Of a DNA stretch of 64,000 nucleotides, positions 21,360 through 32,597 are shown one piece after another. Source of the DNA: Clonostachys chloroleuca (Eukaryota; Ascomycota; Sordariomycetes; Hypocreales; Bionectriaceae); NCBI GenBank assembly GCA_037952775.1, contig JBANAY010000004.1, positions 4,526,001 through 4,590,000 of the forward strand. The letters are read 5' to 3'. A model generated the notes under the pieces. It was not told where the DNA came from. It saw only the letters and a program-made list of their open reading frames with translations, and ran no database searches. Every line of letters starts with the position of its first letter. Within the stretch, counting starts at the first letter, position 1. Made by a program: the position numbers and the translations under genes.

Positions 21360-23672
21360 ATGCCTAAGCCAAGAACGAAGCGAGGCGCCATCCGGGAGGA
21401 GAAAAAGAGAAAGAGACAGGAGGAGGAGGAGCATGCTGTAGCTTTGAAGCGACAACGTCAGGATGGCGAGAACGAACACTGGGGCGAGGGAGCCGAGGAA
21501 GACGCAGCCACCCAGAATGGCATGATCGGGGAGAGGGAGTTCTTCGGTATGCTCGCCGACGAAGAGCAAGAATATTTCCGCCGGGCGGACGAGATGCTCG
21601 AATTGAACCAATTCCCTTCCAACGAGGACCGCGATGTCTTTCTCGAGAGTGTCTGGCGCGAGGCGCAGGGCAAAGAGCTCAAGGTGGCAAGCAGCCAGTC
21701 ATGCTCGCGCCTCATGGAGAGACTGATACAGATTTCCAACACGGCGCAGAAGAAGCAGCTGTTCGATGCATTCGGTGGCCACTTCTTGTCTCTGGTGCAG
21801 CATCGGTTTGCGAGTCACTGCTGTGAGGCGCTGTTCCTCAAGTCGGCTGGCGTCGTGGGCCAGGAGCTATCAGGCTTTGTGGTCGATGTCAAAGGTTCAG
21901 ATGCTAAGGATCAGCAACCAGAGGCATCTATGGAACATCTTTTTTTGGCGACCTTGGACGAACTGGAGGGTAACCTAACTTACCTTCTCACGGATCGCTT
22001 CGCCTCACACACCCTCCGAGTCCTGCTGCTCGTGCTGTCGGGTCGACCACTCGAAGACGCCTCCGTCCGGACTCTGCTGAAGAGCAAGAAGAAGGAGAAG
22101 ATCTCAGTTGCCGGGGCTGCGGCTTCCGACGAAGCGAACCAAGGACTGCGAGCTGTCCCGTCCTCGTTCACCATGGCCGTGCAAAAGATCATCGAGGACA
22201 GTGTCTCCACCATGGATGCCACGGGGCTGCGTGTTCTAGCAAAGCATCCGATTGGCAATCCAACTTTACAACTTCTCATGGAACTCGACCTCTCACTGAA
22301 GAAAGGCGACGCTAAGTCAGACTCAGCACAGCCTACACTGCTTTTCCAACTATTGCCTGGTGCCCCCAAGTCTCTTAGCGACGAGACATCCGAGGCCTCA
22401 GAATTCATCAATGGCATGATCTATGACCAGATCGGTGCGCGTCTCATAGAGACAATCATTTCGCACGCCCCAGGAAAGGTTTTCAAGGCGCTGACTCACA
22501 ACATATTTCTCCCTCGCATCCAGGGCTACGTGCGCAACGATGTCTCTTCATATGCCGCCATCAGGGTGCTCAATCGGTTAGGAAAGGACAACCTCAAGGA
22601 AGCCGTCGACAAGATTATACCAACAGTCCCCCAGCTGGTGGAGAAGTCTAGGTTCAATGTTCTCAAGACGCTCTTCGACCGTTGCGCAGCGAGAGGCCTG
22701 TCCGATGAGATCAAGCAGTTGATGAGAGGTTTAAGGGAAGGGTGCGGATCCGAGCCAGCTGCTCTCATCCAAACCTTGTGTAGCTTAGATACCGAGGAGG
22801 AGGAAAAGAAGAAGAAGAAGGATGTCACGCAACTAAGCCGGAACGAGTACGCTATCCAGTCCCACGGCGCCCAGCTCTTGGCAGCGTTGCTTGACATCCC
22901 TGGCCCTTCCAAGGGCGTGCAGGAGGGACTACTTGCCCTCAGCCCCGAACTGTTGATTCGGCTTGCTACGACATCTCTTCCGACCGTCACGGTCATTACC
23001 AAAGCCCTCGCCACTCCATCATCTAACCCAGCCTTCCACAAAACGATCATTACCACCATCACACCTCACTTAACCGAACTCTCCTCGTCTCAAAATGGCC
23101 ATAACCTTATCAATACCATTGTAGAAATTCCTAGCAAGGGTAGGGAACGAAGCGTCCCGTTCCACCTAAAGGAGGGAATCATGTCCAAACTTGGCGAGAT
23201 TGAAAGACAGCTGAGGGATAGCTGGATGGGTCGAAGTGTATGGAGAACTTGGAAAGGAGACATGTGGAAGACAAGGAGGGGCGACTGGAAGATATGGATG
23301 AGGGAGGTGGATGCTGTCGAAGATGCCAAGAAGAAGACATCGTCGGCTAACAGGACAGAGCTGGGGTCTTCGAGGGCTGGTAAGAATGAGACCAATGGAA
23401 AGGCAGGTGAGGATGAGGAACAAGAAAAGGAAAGCCTAGCGGATGAACTAAAAGAGGTAAATGCGGACGAAGAGAGCCCAGACGCAGATAAGGGGGAGGA
23501 AGAGGAGAAGAAGAAGAAGGACAAGAAGGAGAAGAAGGAAAAGAAGGAGAAGAAGGAAAAGAAGGAGAAAAAGGAAAAGAAAGACAAAAAGGAAAAGAAA
23601 GACAAAAAGGAGAAGAAGGAGAAAAAGAGCAAAAAGAGCAAGGCTGAGGAAGCAGATGATGATCAAGACTGA
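21360..23672 (+). CDS. NOP9: Nucleolar pre-rRNA processing protein NOP9
   Basis: An intronless gene of 770 residues starting at the first in-frame ATG (MPKPRTKRGAIREEKKRKR, a nuclear/nucleolar basic signal). NOP9 binds pre-rRNA near the 20S/D-site region and is needed for small-subunit maturation. The body consists of Pumilio-type helical repeats, recognisable by phrases such as SQSCSRLMERLI, HRFASHCCEALF, DRFASHTLRVLL, HPIGNPTLQLLM, DQIGARLIETII and QNGHNLINTIVE. An acidic stretch (about 45-75) follows the basic start. The tail is an extreme run of Lys/Glu/Asp (KKEKKEKK-type repeats, about 720-760), longer than in yeast NOP9 (666 residues), and encoded by a purine-only DNA tract. Such tails are common in nucleolar proteins. 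Confidence 0.95.
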   Translation: MPKPRTKRGAIREEKKRKRQEEEEHAVALKRQRQDGENEHWGEGAEEDAATQNGMIGEREFFGMLADEEQEYFRRADEMLELNQFPSNEDRDVFLESVWREAQGKELKVASSQSCSRLMERLIQISNTAQKKQLFDAFGGHFLSLVQHRFASHCCEALFLKSAGVVGQELSGFVVDVKGSDAKDQQPEASMEHLFLATLDELEGNLTYLLTDRFASHTLRVLLLVLSGRPLEDASVRTLLKSKKKEKISVAGAAASDEANQGLRAVPSSFTMAVQKIIEDSVSTMDATGLRVLAKHPIGNPTLQLLMELDLSLKKGDAKSDSAQPTLLFQLLPGAPKSLSDETSEASEFINGMIYDQIGARLIETIISHAPGKVFKALTHNIFLPRIQGYVRNDVSSYAAIRVLNRLGKDNLKEAVDKIIPTVPQLVEKSRFNVLKTLFDRCAARGLSDEIKQLMRGLREGCGSEPAALIQTLCSLDTEEEEKKKKKDVTQLSRNEYAIQSHGAQLLAALLDIPGPSKGVQEGLLALSPELLIRLATTSLPTVTVITKALATPSSNPAFHKTIITTITPHLTELSSSQNGHNLINTIVEIPSKGRERSVPFHLKEGIMSKLGEIERQLRDSWMGRSVWRTWKGDMWKTRRGDWKIWMREVDAVEDAKKKTSSANRTELGSSRAGKNETNGKAGEDEEQEKESLADELKEVNADEESPDADKGEEEEKKKKDKKEKKEKKEKKEKKEKKEKKDKKEKKDKKEKKEKKSKKSKAEEADDDQD
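23505..23640 (+). repeat. Purine-only low-complexity tract in NOP9
   Basis: Nearly all A and G on the coding strand, built from AAG/GAG/AAA triplets that encode the Lys/Glu tail of NOP9. Likely to vary in length between strains by slippage. Confidence 0.8.
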
Positions 23673-26021
23673 TTAACGTATTGCAGCCATACATTGGCGG
23701 GCGTTTGCGGTACTAATAGACTTCTTTGACAATGATTCACGTCCCAATTGTTCACCTAAAGCGACCTAAAAGGCCCTTATCGCAACCAGCTGCAAGAGTG
23801 CTTCATCCCGCAATAACATATTCAAGCCTGGCATAAACGAGCTCAGGGCTAAATAAACTGATCTAAAAGCGATCTAAGGACAGTTTCCGTCAAACACGAC
23901 CGAATAGAAGCTACCTGGTAGCGGTGTCAGCCGCTACGAAGAGAAGCCCACAGACACAAGTTTGCTACCAATATCAAGTGGCAATGATAACACTGAATCA
24001 CACTCGACCCATTCAGCCATACAGATAACGAGCATTCCATATCAAACGCCTGGCAGAGCAAATTATAAAAGCTCGAACAACTTCTCCCCTTTTCCCCCTT
24101 CCCATTTCTTCTCCCTCATTATCAACATATTCCAATTCTTTCGGTTCAAATACAAAGGATTTTCGACGTTCAGCGTCGCTTTCATCCTTCTCAAACATCC
24201 TGATGTTAACTATTTTAGAAAGTCTGATGGGGAAGAGTCAAAAGCGAGAAGATGGCGAGATCTGGATATGATGTAACTGACTGCAGACCCGGCTCAGCTG
24301 CCTATGATATTCGAGCTCGCAATCGAACCAAAAACCAAAATTCCTCAAATACGGCCACTCAAGCTCAAGCCAACGAGGTAGATCCAGCCAACCAAGTATG
24401 GACGGCTCCTCAACTTGGCCCCATTGATGAGCTAGCTCTCCGACACCTGTCGCCTCACGACCACAGCCTGGACCATCGACCTTCCCATGGTCAAAAGGTT
24501 AATAAATACACATCAGTACCGAGGAGCGATATGTCATATTACCCCATGGCAAGCGCTTCGATGAGCCAAAAGCAGACAGCAAATACCAATTCTTCTACGT
24601 CGTATGAAGCTACTACAACTCCAAAAGGTCTTCAAACTCCACATTGGCATCCTACTCATCATCTCATTTTTAACAAACTCTTTCTTTTCCAGTCGAGTAA
24701 ACCAGTCTTCAAGTGCCCGCGTCAACCAAGAGTATTCCCAACCGACCCAGGATTCTCCCAGCCGAGATTTGATCGGACTGTCCAAACCGTCCAGGTTGAC
24801 CACCCTTGTACTAGAAGACACTTCAATCCGGTGCACGGAATGGTAGCCCAGGGAGGAAAAGTTGCTTTTACAGAAATCAGAATGATCCACTATCTTCGCT
24901 CCCCCCATTTTCCGGGTCTATCTCTCTCCTTGCTTTAGTTTCCCTCTACATTCTGACCTCAGTCGCCCGGGGAGACGAGTTCCGAACGACTGATGCCAGA
25001 GTATAGAGGAGCTTTTTGAGTTCTTTCAGCAGCGGGTCATAAAATCAGCCCTTCTTATCCTCTATTGACTCATATTCCAGAACCAGTCCTGGACCAAGAG
25101 ACACCAATCAGATAAATCTACATACATGTTCTACATATGGCGCCAATCCATCACATTCCACCCTTCGCATTCCGTTGTCTTCTGGTCCGCAGGGTTAATT
25201 GGCAGCGGGGCGGAGCAAAGGCTCCTGACCCAACTTTCGTACATATTTTCTTCTAGGTTTATTCCAGGGTTATGGTCAGAACGAAAAGATTGGATATATC
25301 TTGCCATCCGCTTAGACGCGGCTTCGCTGAGAAAGGCTTAAGGATAGTGTGGGTGGCAACCAAATCACGTTTTTCCAAAGGCCCGTGAGGCCACTACAAT
25401 CTACCACTCATTCTTAGATGAGCTTTCATCGAAGAAATTCTATTTAGGTGTGCCATAAATTCACACTGTGCGTGAAGGATGATAAAGAAAAATGCAAAAA
25501 TTATTGGTTTTATGTTATTGAGATGAGGGTGTGAGGGTGTGCCTAAGCAGCATGTTATTAAGCCATCCCTAAAACCAGCCTTTTCCGGCTCAGTACGCCT
25601 ACTCCTCCATTGTTATTTAACCCCTTTCCCGGGATATCAAGGTACAATCGTAAAATAAATAGCAAATGCCAATAACCCTTATTGTGATCTGGGTTCGTAT
25701 GCTTTGAACTCCTTTATTGAGGACGAAGTGGGCGGGTTCCAAATTCCATAAGACTCCCTACACCTTGTAGATTCCTGACTGAACACCTCGTGTATCCAGG
25801 TACTCCAGCCTCGATGCAAACTCTTATAAGTTGTATTTTCCATAAAACATAAAACGGGGGAAAGCTTGGAGCATGTCGTCATCAAACATCAGTTAAATCA
25901 AAACACCAACAAAACATCGCTTTGTGGTGGCCTTGCCAAGGCCAGGAAGAGGGAATAAAGATATGTAAAATCAAAAAGAGGCCAGCTCGTATTCGGTCGC
26001 GGGAAATGATTGTTGTTATAA
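23673..26021. other. Spacer between two convergent genes
   Basis: Unusually long (2.35 kb) for two gene 3' ends. It contains an uninterrupted frame at 24252-24938 described separately. The remainder shows only short open frames and a GTGAGGGTGT direct repeat near 25526-25545. Confidence 0.45.
24252..24938 (+). CDS. Hypothetical protein, weakly supported
   Basis: An open frame of 228 residues starting with ATG (MARSGYDVTDCRPGSAA). The first 125 residues are Ser/Thr/Asn/Gln-rich and hydrophilic, which could be a disordered protein; the second half is less convincing. A pyrimidine-rich CTTTTCCAG at about 24683-24691 resembles a splice acceptor, but I found no strong matching donor, so a spliced version cannot be drawn. 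No domain, signal peptide or membrane segment was recognised. It lies between two convergent genes, so it may also be part of a non-coding transcript. Confidence 0.25.
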   Translation: MARSGYDVTDCRPGSAAYDIRARNRTKNQNSSNTATQAQANEVDPANQVWTAPQLGPIDELALRHLSPHDHSLDHRPSHGQKVNKYTSVPRSDMSYYPMASASMSQKQTANTNSSTSYEATTTPKGLQTPHWHPTHHLIFNKLFLFQSSKPVFKCPRQPRVFPTDPGFSQPRFDRTVQTVQVDHPCTRRHFNPVHGMVAQGGKVAFTEIRMIHYLRSPHFPGLSLSLL

Positions 26022-27183
26022 TTACTGGGTGTTGTCCCATGCATCGTCGTCAATGAACATGTCCCAGGGTTCGTCCGTTGCGCCTGGAATGGACGAGGGC
26101 GGGACAGTGGACTCGTCCCATTGCTCATTGTTTTGGAAGGAGTTTCCAAAGTTCTCAATCTTCATCGGGAAATTGAGATCCTGATCTCTGCTAAATCCCT
26201 CGGTAGGAGGCATCCAGTTTTGGTCATACGATGAGTGGCTGTACACGCCACTGTAGTTCATCTCCCCAGAACCGCCCATCATCATCAATTTCATCTCTTG
26301 CGGAAGTTCGCTTGTGAACGCGGAGTCAGACATCCCCCAATCACCCGTAGGGAAGCTGAAGGATGCCGTGGCGGGGGTATCCGGCGTCGGGCTCGAAGCC
26401 TGCGTTAATGATGGGGAAAGAGGGTTTTCGTTTGAGTTCGACTCGGTTGGAGATACCGAGGCTAGAGATCCGTGCCGATTGGCTCCATGTTGATAAGTGA
26501 CCGACTGGAAGTGTGGCGACATGGATGCCGGAGCGGCCGTCCGTTGTGGGGCAGCCGGTTGGTTCTCGTATGTGCCAGACTGGGACATTCGCTGGGAGAG
26601 CTGCTGTGCTTGCTGCTTAGCGTTGGGGAACGAGGCGGCAAATAGCTGGTTGATGTTGTTTTCATTCCAATTTTCGTTGACCTTGGACATGTAAGCAGAC
26701 ATGGCAAGCCTGCCAGTCATGTAAGCCTCGACCCGAGAGTTCATCTCGGCCGAGTTTGTCTGCATGTGGGCTCCCAAAATGCGATAAGATCGGGGAAATT
26801 CATCCTCTTCTTCCTCATACATCTCCTCCTTTCGCACAATCTCCTCGCTTATCCGAAATCCTCTGCCAGTACGCTTCTTGTGGATCTCGCTGGCCATGCG
26901 TGCAGACTGAACCCGAGCTTCGATGCTTCGATCTGCGCGCCGTGAAGCGGCAATGTAGGCTCTCTCCTGGTTCTCTTCGTGTGATCTCTCGGTCTAATTT
27001 AAATATGTCAGTCATGTTGGCTTCAGGGCGAAGGAATAGCATATAAATGCTATTGCACATCACCGTAGTGGAGCATACAAGAATAAAAGAGCACGGTACC
27101 TTTCGCTGAGCGGACGTGGAATCGGTGGACATCTTGGACGTGGTGGATCCCTTGCCTGAGGAGTCGACTGATCGGCGAGGCAT
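26022..27183 (-). CDS. Uncharacterised fungal protein with basic N-terminus
   Basis: Two exons, 27100-27183 and 26022-26993, separated by a 106-nt intron (donor GTACCG, acceptor TTTAAATTAG). They give 351 residues. The N-terminal 130 residues are highly charged and likely helical: basic (ERSHEENQERAYIAASRRAD) then acidic (KEEMYEEEEDEFPRSYR). The rest is rich in Ser, Pro, Gln, Asn and Met and ends in an acidic, tryptophan-containing tail (DEPWDMFIDDDAWDNTQ) that looks like an activation-type or protein-interaction segment. No DNA-binding domain, signal peptide or membrane helix is visible. The arrangement suggests a nuclear regulatory protein conserved in filamentous ascomycetes, but that is inference; the gene is not one I can name. 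A long upstream region of 5.4 kb follows. Confidence 0.8.
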
Positions 27184-30100
27184 GATTAACAGCGATTAAC
27201 CCGTGGTGGGCCACCCGGGATTTGACTTCAAATTGTAGCAGCGACACCCCTGCTAGAGTGCGGCGCGATATGTGTTTGTCGCGGAAAGATGCGTAGCAGA
27301 ATGCGATCCGCGGGGGATCAGCTGGAGCAGCAAAATTGTGGATGCCGTAAGTGAAGGTATCTGTGAGGGAGCGCTGCGCAGTGCCTCTATGGAGGCGGGT
27401 CGTCTTTTACTGGAGAGGAAACAACGAATGAAGAGGAGGTGGTGGCAATCGAGCAGACAACGACTTGATTGATATGATACACTGTCGGCGGTAAGGTGCA
27501 GCCACAAGAGAGGAAACAAATTGTATGTGATTTGTATAACCACCAATGTGAATGGCAATTGTAGCTGGAAGGTGAGTGACTTGGTGTATATCGAAATTAT
27601 AGGTAAGTTGGGAGGCGAGATGGCAAGCAGGAGAGAGACTGCGAGTGTGGCAGCTGGAGGGGCGCGTGGTACAGTACTTTTATAGAATCACGTACATTTT
27701 GCGTTGGAGGAGACTCCAATGCCCGTAACCATGGAACAACAGCTCATAACCGATCAGATCATTCTTTTCGATCTGTGGCCGTGAGGGCCGGGGCAGATTC
27801 CACGGGCTTTGGCGATCGATCTCGATGAGAGCATCTGCTGTTAGCGCCAGCTAGGACCACTTGTAGCGCATTAGTACTAGTTAGCGCAGGCCCAAAGTCA
27901 GGACCAGTACCGAAGCCCGCTAGCTGGTCGCTCCTCCCCGATGCAGGCTGGCCCCATATGCCTCAGTAGCTGCCGAATAGGAGGGAGAGGGCAGGGGGCC
28001 TCTTGATCGGATCCCAGCGGACTGGGGACGAGGAGACAGAGTTCACGGTTGCAAACGAAACGAGCAGCCCAGCTAACCGACGCCTCCCGCCAGCACCACC
28101 TCGCTTTGGACGTGGACGGGCGTCGTCATACAGCCTGGGATGGCCGAGGGCTCTGAGGCACTGGCTGACACTGTGCCAGCGTCTGGGTGTCTGCGCTGCC
28201 TGCCTGGGGAATGGTGAAGGGTATTTTGTTTGCCTGATTGTTTGCCTGCCCACCTACTCTCCCAAAATCGGCCCATCCCATATCCCATCGAGGATTTCGA
28301 AATCCATGGGCTTCCCCTGCCTTCCCACCCGCCATTGTTGCCCCGGCTAGTGGTGGAACTTGGGCGGGGCGTCGTGGTAGGAAGAGCCCAGGGCCAGAAT
28401 CGCCAATAGCCTCTGCCGTCAGCTTGCTGGAACAACCAAGGAAAGTTTCCTTGGGTGCCAGGCACTTCTGCCACGATTTGACCTCACCTTCTAGCTTGAG
28501 CACGGTCAAAAGGACCGGCTCCTTCCTCCAGCGCTACATTAGGGTTGGTCCTGAGGTGTTAGTACTGTCCGACAAAATCTGGGAAAGTCAAACGCCGAAA
28601 TCCGACATACATCGCACTCAGTCTTGCGGGAGCGGACACCGACGATTGTCGGTTTATTTAACCACCAGAGATCGCGCACTAGGGCTCGCCTGGTTCCTCG
28701 ATTGAAGGCGATTCACATCTACCTGAGTTTCAACGCCCGCTCCGTACCCGCTGGCCGGTAACGAGCCCATGTAGTACCAACTAGTAAGTCGAATCTCACG
28801 CAGACTCACATTCGGTTTGGTGAGCTAGGTCTAGAAGCTCGCTTGATTGGTCCGCTCCAATCGTTCCATGTCCATCTTTCTTGGCCTTGATGGTTGCACT
28901 CGGTGACATTGCATTGCCGCCTAAGGTCATGCATGTGCACAGTTCCAAACCCCCTTTCTTCCCAGCATTTACCCGCTATGCTGTTGTCTTAGCCTCTGTT
29001 GATGATGAACAATTGAGTGCAGACCTTGCTGGCACAGTTTCAGCTAGTTGATCGGAACCATGCGCCGCCAACATGGGTCGCAACCAGTAGTACCACCAAA
29101 GGCACGCTGGACGAAATGAAACCTCCGACAGGATGCTACGCCCGGTGTTCGAGCAAGCCTGTCTCCTTTGAGCAACGGTAAGCTCGCAGCAACGGCACAG
29201 CTGTAGCTATTGCTAGCTAAGCTGTCCCAATCGCGGAATTAGCTGGTGATCGCACACTTGCATTCCGAGCGGAGCGGCACCGTCCTGATCGGGGCGGGAA
29301 GAGGACCGGGGAATGCAGCGGGACTTGGCCCCTTTCAAACCTGGATCAATAGTTTTGAATAGGTCTCATCCTTGGGCATTCATCACGTTGTGACAACGCA
29401 GGTCTCCCTATCCATCTGCCACAGTGAGATAGATATCCTTATCTCTTTGCCTTTATCATCTGCACAAGGTCTTTAGGGCCACCCTTAGCGGATATGTGGG
29501 AGCGTTGCCAGTTCACGTGGGTTGTAGATCAACACGCGTATGGACAACGGCAGCTATGACCAACGCATTCTGCATGCCAGTGCATACGAATACCAGAAAC
29601 CAGAAGCTACATTATTCTGGCTCCCTCGGTTTGGGCACCCCACGGCAACATGATGCACCTTGTGTGGCTTGCCTTAGCTCAGCCAACTATTCTCGAATCA
29701 TATCGCCGAGAGCGCATACCTGGCCGGAGCAAAAGATCCGGCGACTCGTTTGGTTCCTGCTTCTGCCTCACTCATGCCCCTACCAGAGGCGGGTGTTACC
29801 CCAGTCCAATTCATCTGCCAACTATATCTCCTAAGCCGCCCGGAAGAGAAAAACATCGACTCATTCCATCTTGATCAACCAAGGAACAATGCAGTCACGC
29901 TCATATTTGTGCTTTGTGGCCTTGAACACGGAGACTTTCCTCCGCCACCACGCCCTCGCTTGGGCAGACAGCTGGTACCTCTACGATACAACATTACACT
30001 AACAGTGGGTCCCCACCACGGCAGGCAACCAGCCACAGCAACAACCAAAAGTGTGGCGCAACCACAGTATTATGTCATGTCGATCTCCCTTCCCACGGCT

Positions 30101-31457
30101 CCGGGAAAGTCTATCATGCCAATCCCCATGCTTTGGATACCAACCCCTCATCTCATTCATACATCATACCAAGATTTCCCCTCTCACGAACCCCGATTTT
30201 TCAGGAATTCCATATTTTTCCTATCCCCCAATCATAGCCCCAAGGCCATCTCGCAATATGCACGGCGGCATGATGTCACATCAACGCCTCCCAACCGGCG
30301 TCGATGCCAAGTGAAAGCGTAATGTACTAGCATCATGGCATTTTTAGGGATTATCGAATCCACAAGTTCTCGCTTCGAAACAGCGGCCGCTCCTAAAAAT
30401 TGCCCACCACTAGATCTTGCATCCATTATTGTTTGGGGTGGCAAATGTCAACCCTCGGCCCTCGCGCTCCAAATTTGAATCTTGTTGCCTCATCCCAGTG
30501 TGCCCGACGATCACCTATCTGGTATTAACTTTGTGTTGAGAAAGTTCGCCTCTTTATTCCCGTGACTTGTACCAAGCCCTTTTCAAACTTTACGCGAGCT
30601 CGTTCATGTCACTCGGTTCCGAAATGCTGCAGCCACTCAATGTGCGGTTAGAGGAGGCATTGTTTGATTTATCATCAAATGAAACTCGCTAGGGTTGTCC
30701 GCGATTTCACTATGGTACTGAGCATTCGCCAACCTATTATCGGTTTCAACTTTCTTATCCGTGCCTTGACCATATGTAGTCTTGCCTGGAACCTCTTCGA
30801 CAGTCAGTATTTTTCTGGTAAGTGTATGACATGTGCCGTCTCGACCACCTTACCAGTAGCCACGACTGTACAGTGTTGCCTATTAATCAAAACAATATCC
30901 TACGTATTTTTTTATCATGGGAATCTGTTGAGAATCTCTGTGGGGGAGCTAGCACCATCATGGGCGCCAGTATGACTAGAACAAAGAGGACGAGCTCTGA
31001 GTCCCTACCCAGGACATATCTCCAATCCTAATTTGGCACCTCGGCACCAGGATATCATCCCAGGCGCAATGCATGCGTTTTCTCCAGCTCCCTTGCCCGT
31101 GCATAATCACCGTGTGCAATTATTGGGGTAGATAACGTGAACATTTTCACGGCTGGGCAGGCATTAAGGGATGCGAGGGGCCTCGCCTTCGTTGGGAGCA
31201 CAAAGCAAGGCTATAGTTACGTCTAAGCAGCTATGGCCGTCCTGCCGACAGAAGCGGCACAGAAACAGACGCTTTCTAAGTAAAAAGCATTGTTGCCATC
31301 CCGTGGAGATAAAGACCTTCTCAGTCCACCTTGTTGGCTTTTTCTCACAGATCAGACTCTGCGTCTGTTGTCTATATAAAGCTCGGCTGCGAGGCTTGGT
31401 GAGCTTATCGTGCATATGCATCAATTGCTATGCTCGGTGATGGCAAGAAGAGACGGG
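27184..31457. other. Long gene-poor region
   Basis: Upstream of the uncharacterised gene. Many overlapping open frames (for example 28238-28705 plus, 29750-30322 plus) have no domains and conflicting frames, so none is supported. A weak two-exon candidate at 30679-31031 is listed under findings. No tRNA, rRNA or large repeat was recognised. The long promoters of both flanking genes could occupy much of it. Confidence 0.5.
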
Positions 31458-31689
31458 CAATCGGGTGACATTGAAAATTGAGAAACTCAAACAATAAGCT
31501 GTTTATTCTCCAGTCTGCGACCGGCATTATCAGGTTATTGAGTACCAATAAAATATACTCGAAAAATAACACGGTATATATTGTCACTTTATTTTATCTT
31601 TTACTACTGAATTTCTCAATTCATCTTAGAAAGTAGTCTATTTATTACCACCCTTCCATAGGTGTCTCATTTGTCCTGTCACCCACTTG
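31458..31689. mobile_element. MITE copy, related to 52379-52579
   Basis: A 232-bp non-coding AT-rich element. Its left end is CAATCGGGTGACATTGAAAA and its right end is CCTGTCACCCACTTG, imperfect inverted repeats of CAAGTGGGTGACA. The interior shares long stretches with 52379-52579 in the same orientation, for example CAGTCTGCGACCGGCATTAT against AAGTCTGCGGCCGATATTGT, and ATCTTAGAAAGTA near the right end. Five-base flanks do not match (ACGGG and GCCCT), so the target duplication is lost or the ends are eroded. No transposase. Confidence 0.75.
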
Positions 31690-32597
31690 GCCCTCTTAGG
31701 TGGTATTGCAGCCAGCCGGCAGAAGAAGCAGGTACTTGGCGGGATGAGACCAAGATCACGTTGTCCAATCAAGAGGGCTCTTTTCGTCACTTGACTGATT
31801 ACACGCTGCGAGCGGCGATGTCATTGTCCACTGGGATCAAAGGGCTGATCCCGTGGCATAGTGCAGCCGAGTTCGCAGCGCTCTCCTGGCCAGAAATGGG
31901 GACCATGTGCAACGATGATTGGTTCAGGAAGACAAGCCGCCTGCCACTGCTGGAGACAGACAGGAAGATCAACGCTACGTCTGGGCATCGGCATTGGACA
32001 CGCCAGCCAGAGATATCGGAGTAGCAAGAGAGGCCGATATCAAGATGTGAGCAAGCAGGTTGTGCAGAGGCAGATGTGTTTCTCATCCAGGGGAGGCAAG
32101 GGGGCTTCGTAGGCATCTGCGCACAGCCAAGCCAAAGCGTTGCATCGCAACAAAGTTGATGGAACCTCCAACTGTCAATCGCTACGTCGCCATTTGCCGC
32201 CAGGCCACAGGCGCCTCGTGGCGCTGACAACTGACGCAGCTGGCCCCTCCTTATCGTCGCTGATGCATTGCCTTTTACAGGGGTGTTTCTGCCTGAGAAT
32301 CTTTCCTTAGCACTACGACACCCCGCCAAACGTCAGCCTTTCCCCAAATCTTTGAGTCCGAGCCTGAATCGTGCTCCTTACACTTCGCCATCCTTCGTTT
32401 CCCTTCTTCCCTAGGTCACATTTTTCACTCTCGCAGAGCCCTGAGAAGAAGATATCCTGTTTGCGGTACATAATCTCTAGCCGCATCCATTTTTCCTCGG
32501 TGCGGGCGACTGCGGTACGAAGTGCACCGACTCAACCCGCCGGGGGCTTATATGTTTACGAAGCTTGAAATATTTCAGAGGACCTTGACCTGGAATC
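31690..32597. other. Promoter and leader of the OSH gene
   Basis: About 900 bases. The last 250 are pyrimidine-rich and probably contain the transcription start and 5' untranslated region of the oxysterol-binding protein gene. The open frames on both strands here are not supported. Confidence 0.45.

Noticed and set aside
23090..23641. 183-codon frame antisense to NOP9, Ser/Phe-rich
   Set aside because: It is the complement of the Lys/Glu repeat tract; the phenylalanine and serine runs are a by-product of the purine bias.
29750..30322. 190-codon open frame in the gene-poor region
   Set aside because: Starts with a non-ATG codon, no domain or splice support, and several competing frames overlap it.
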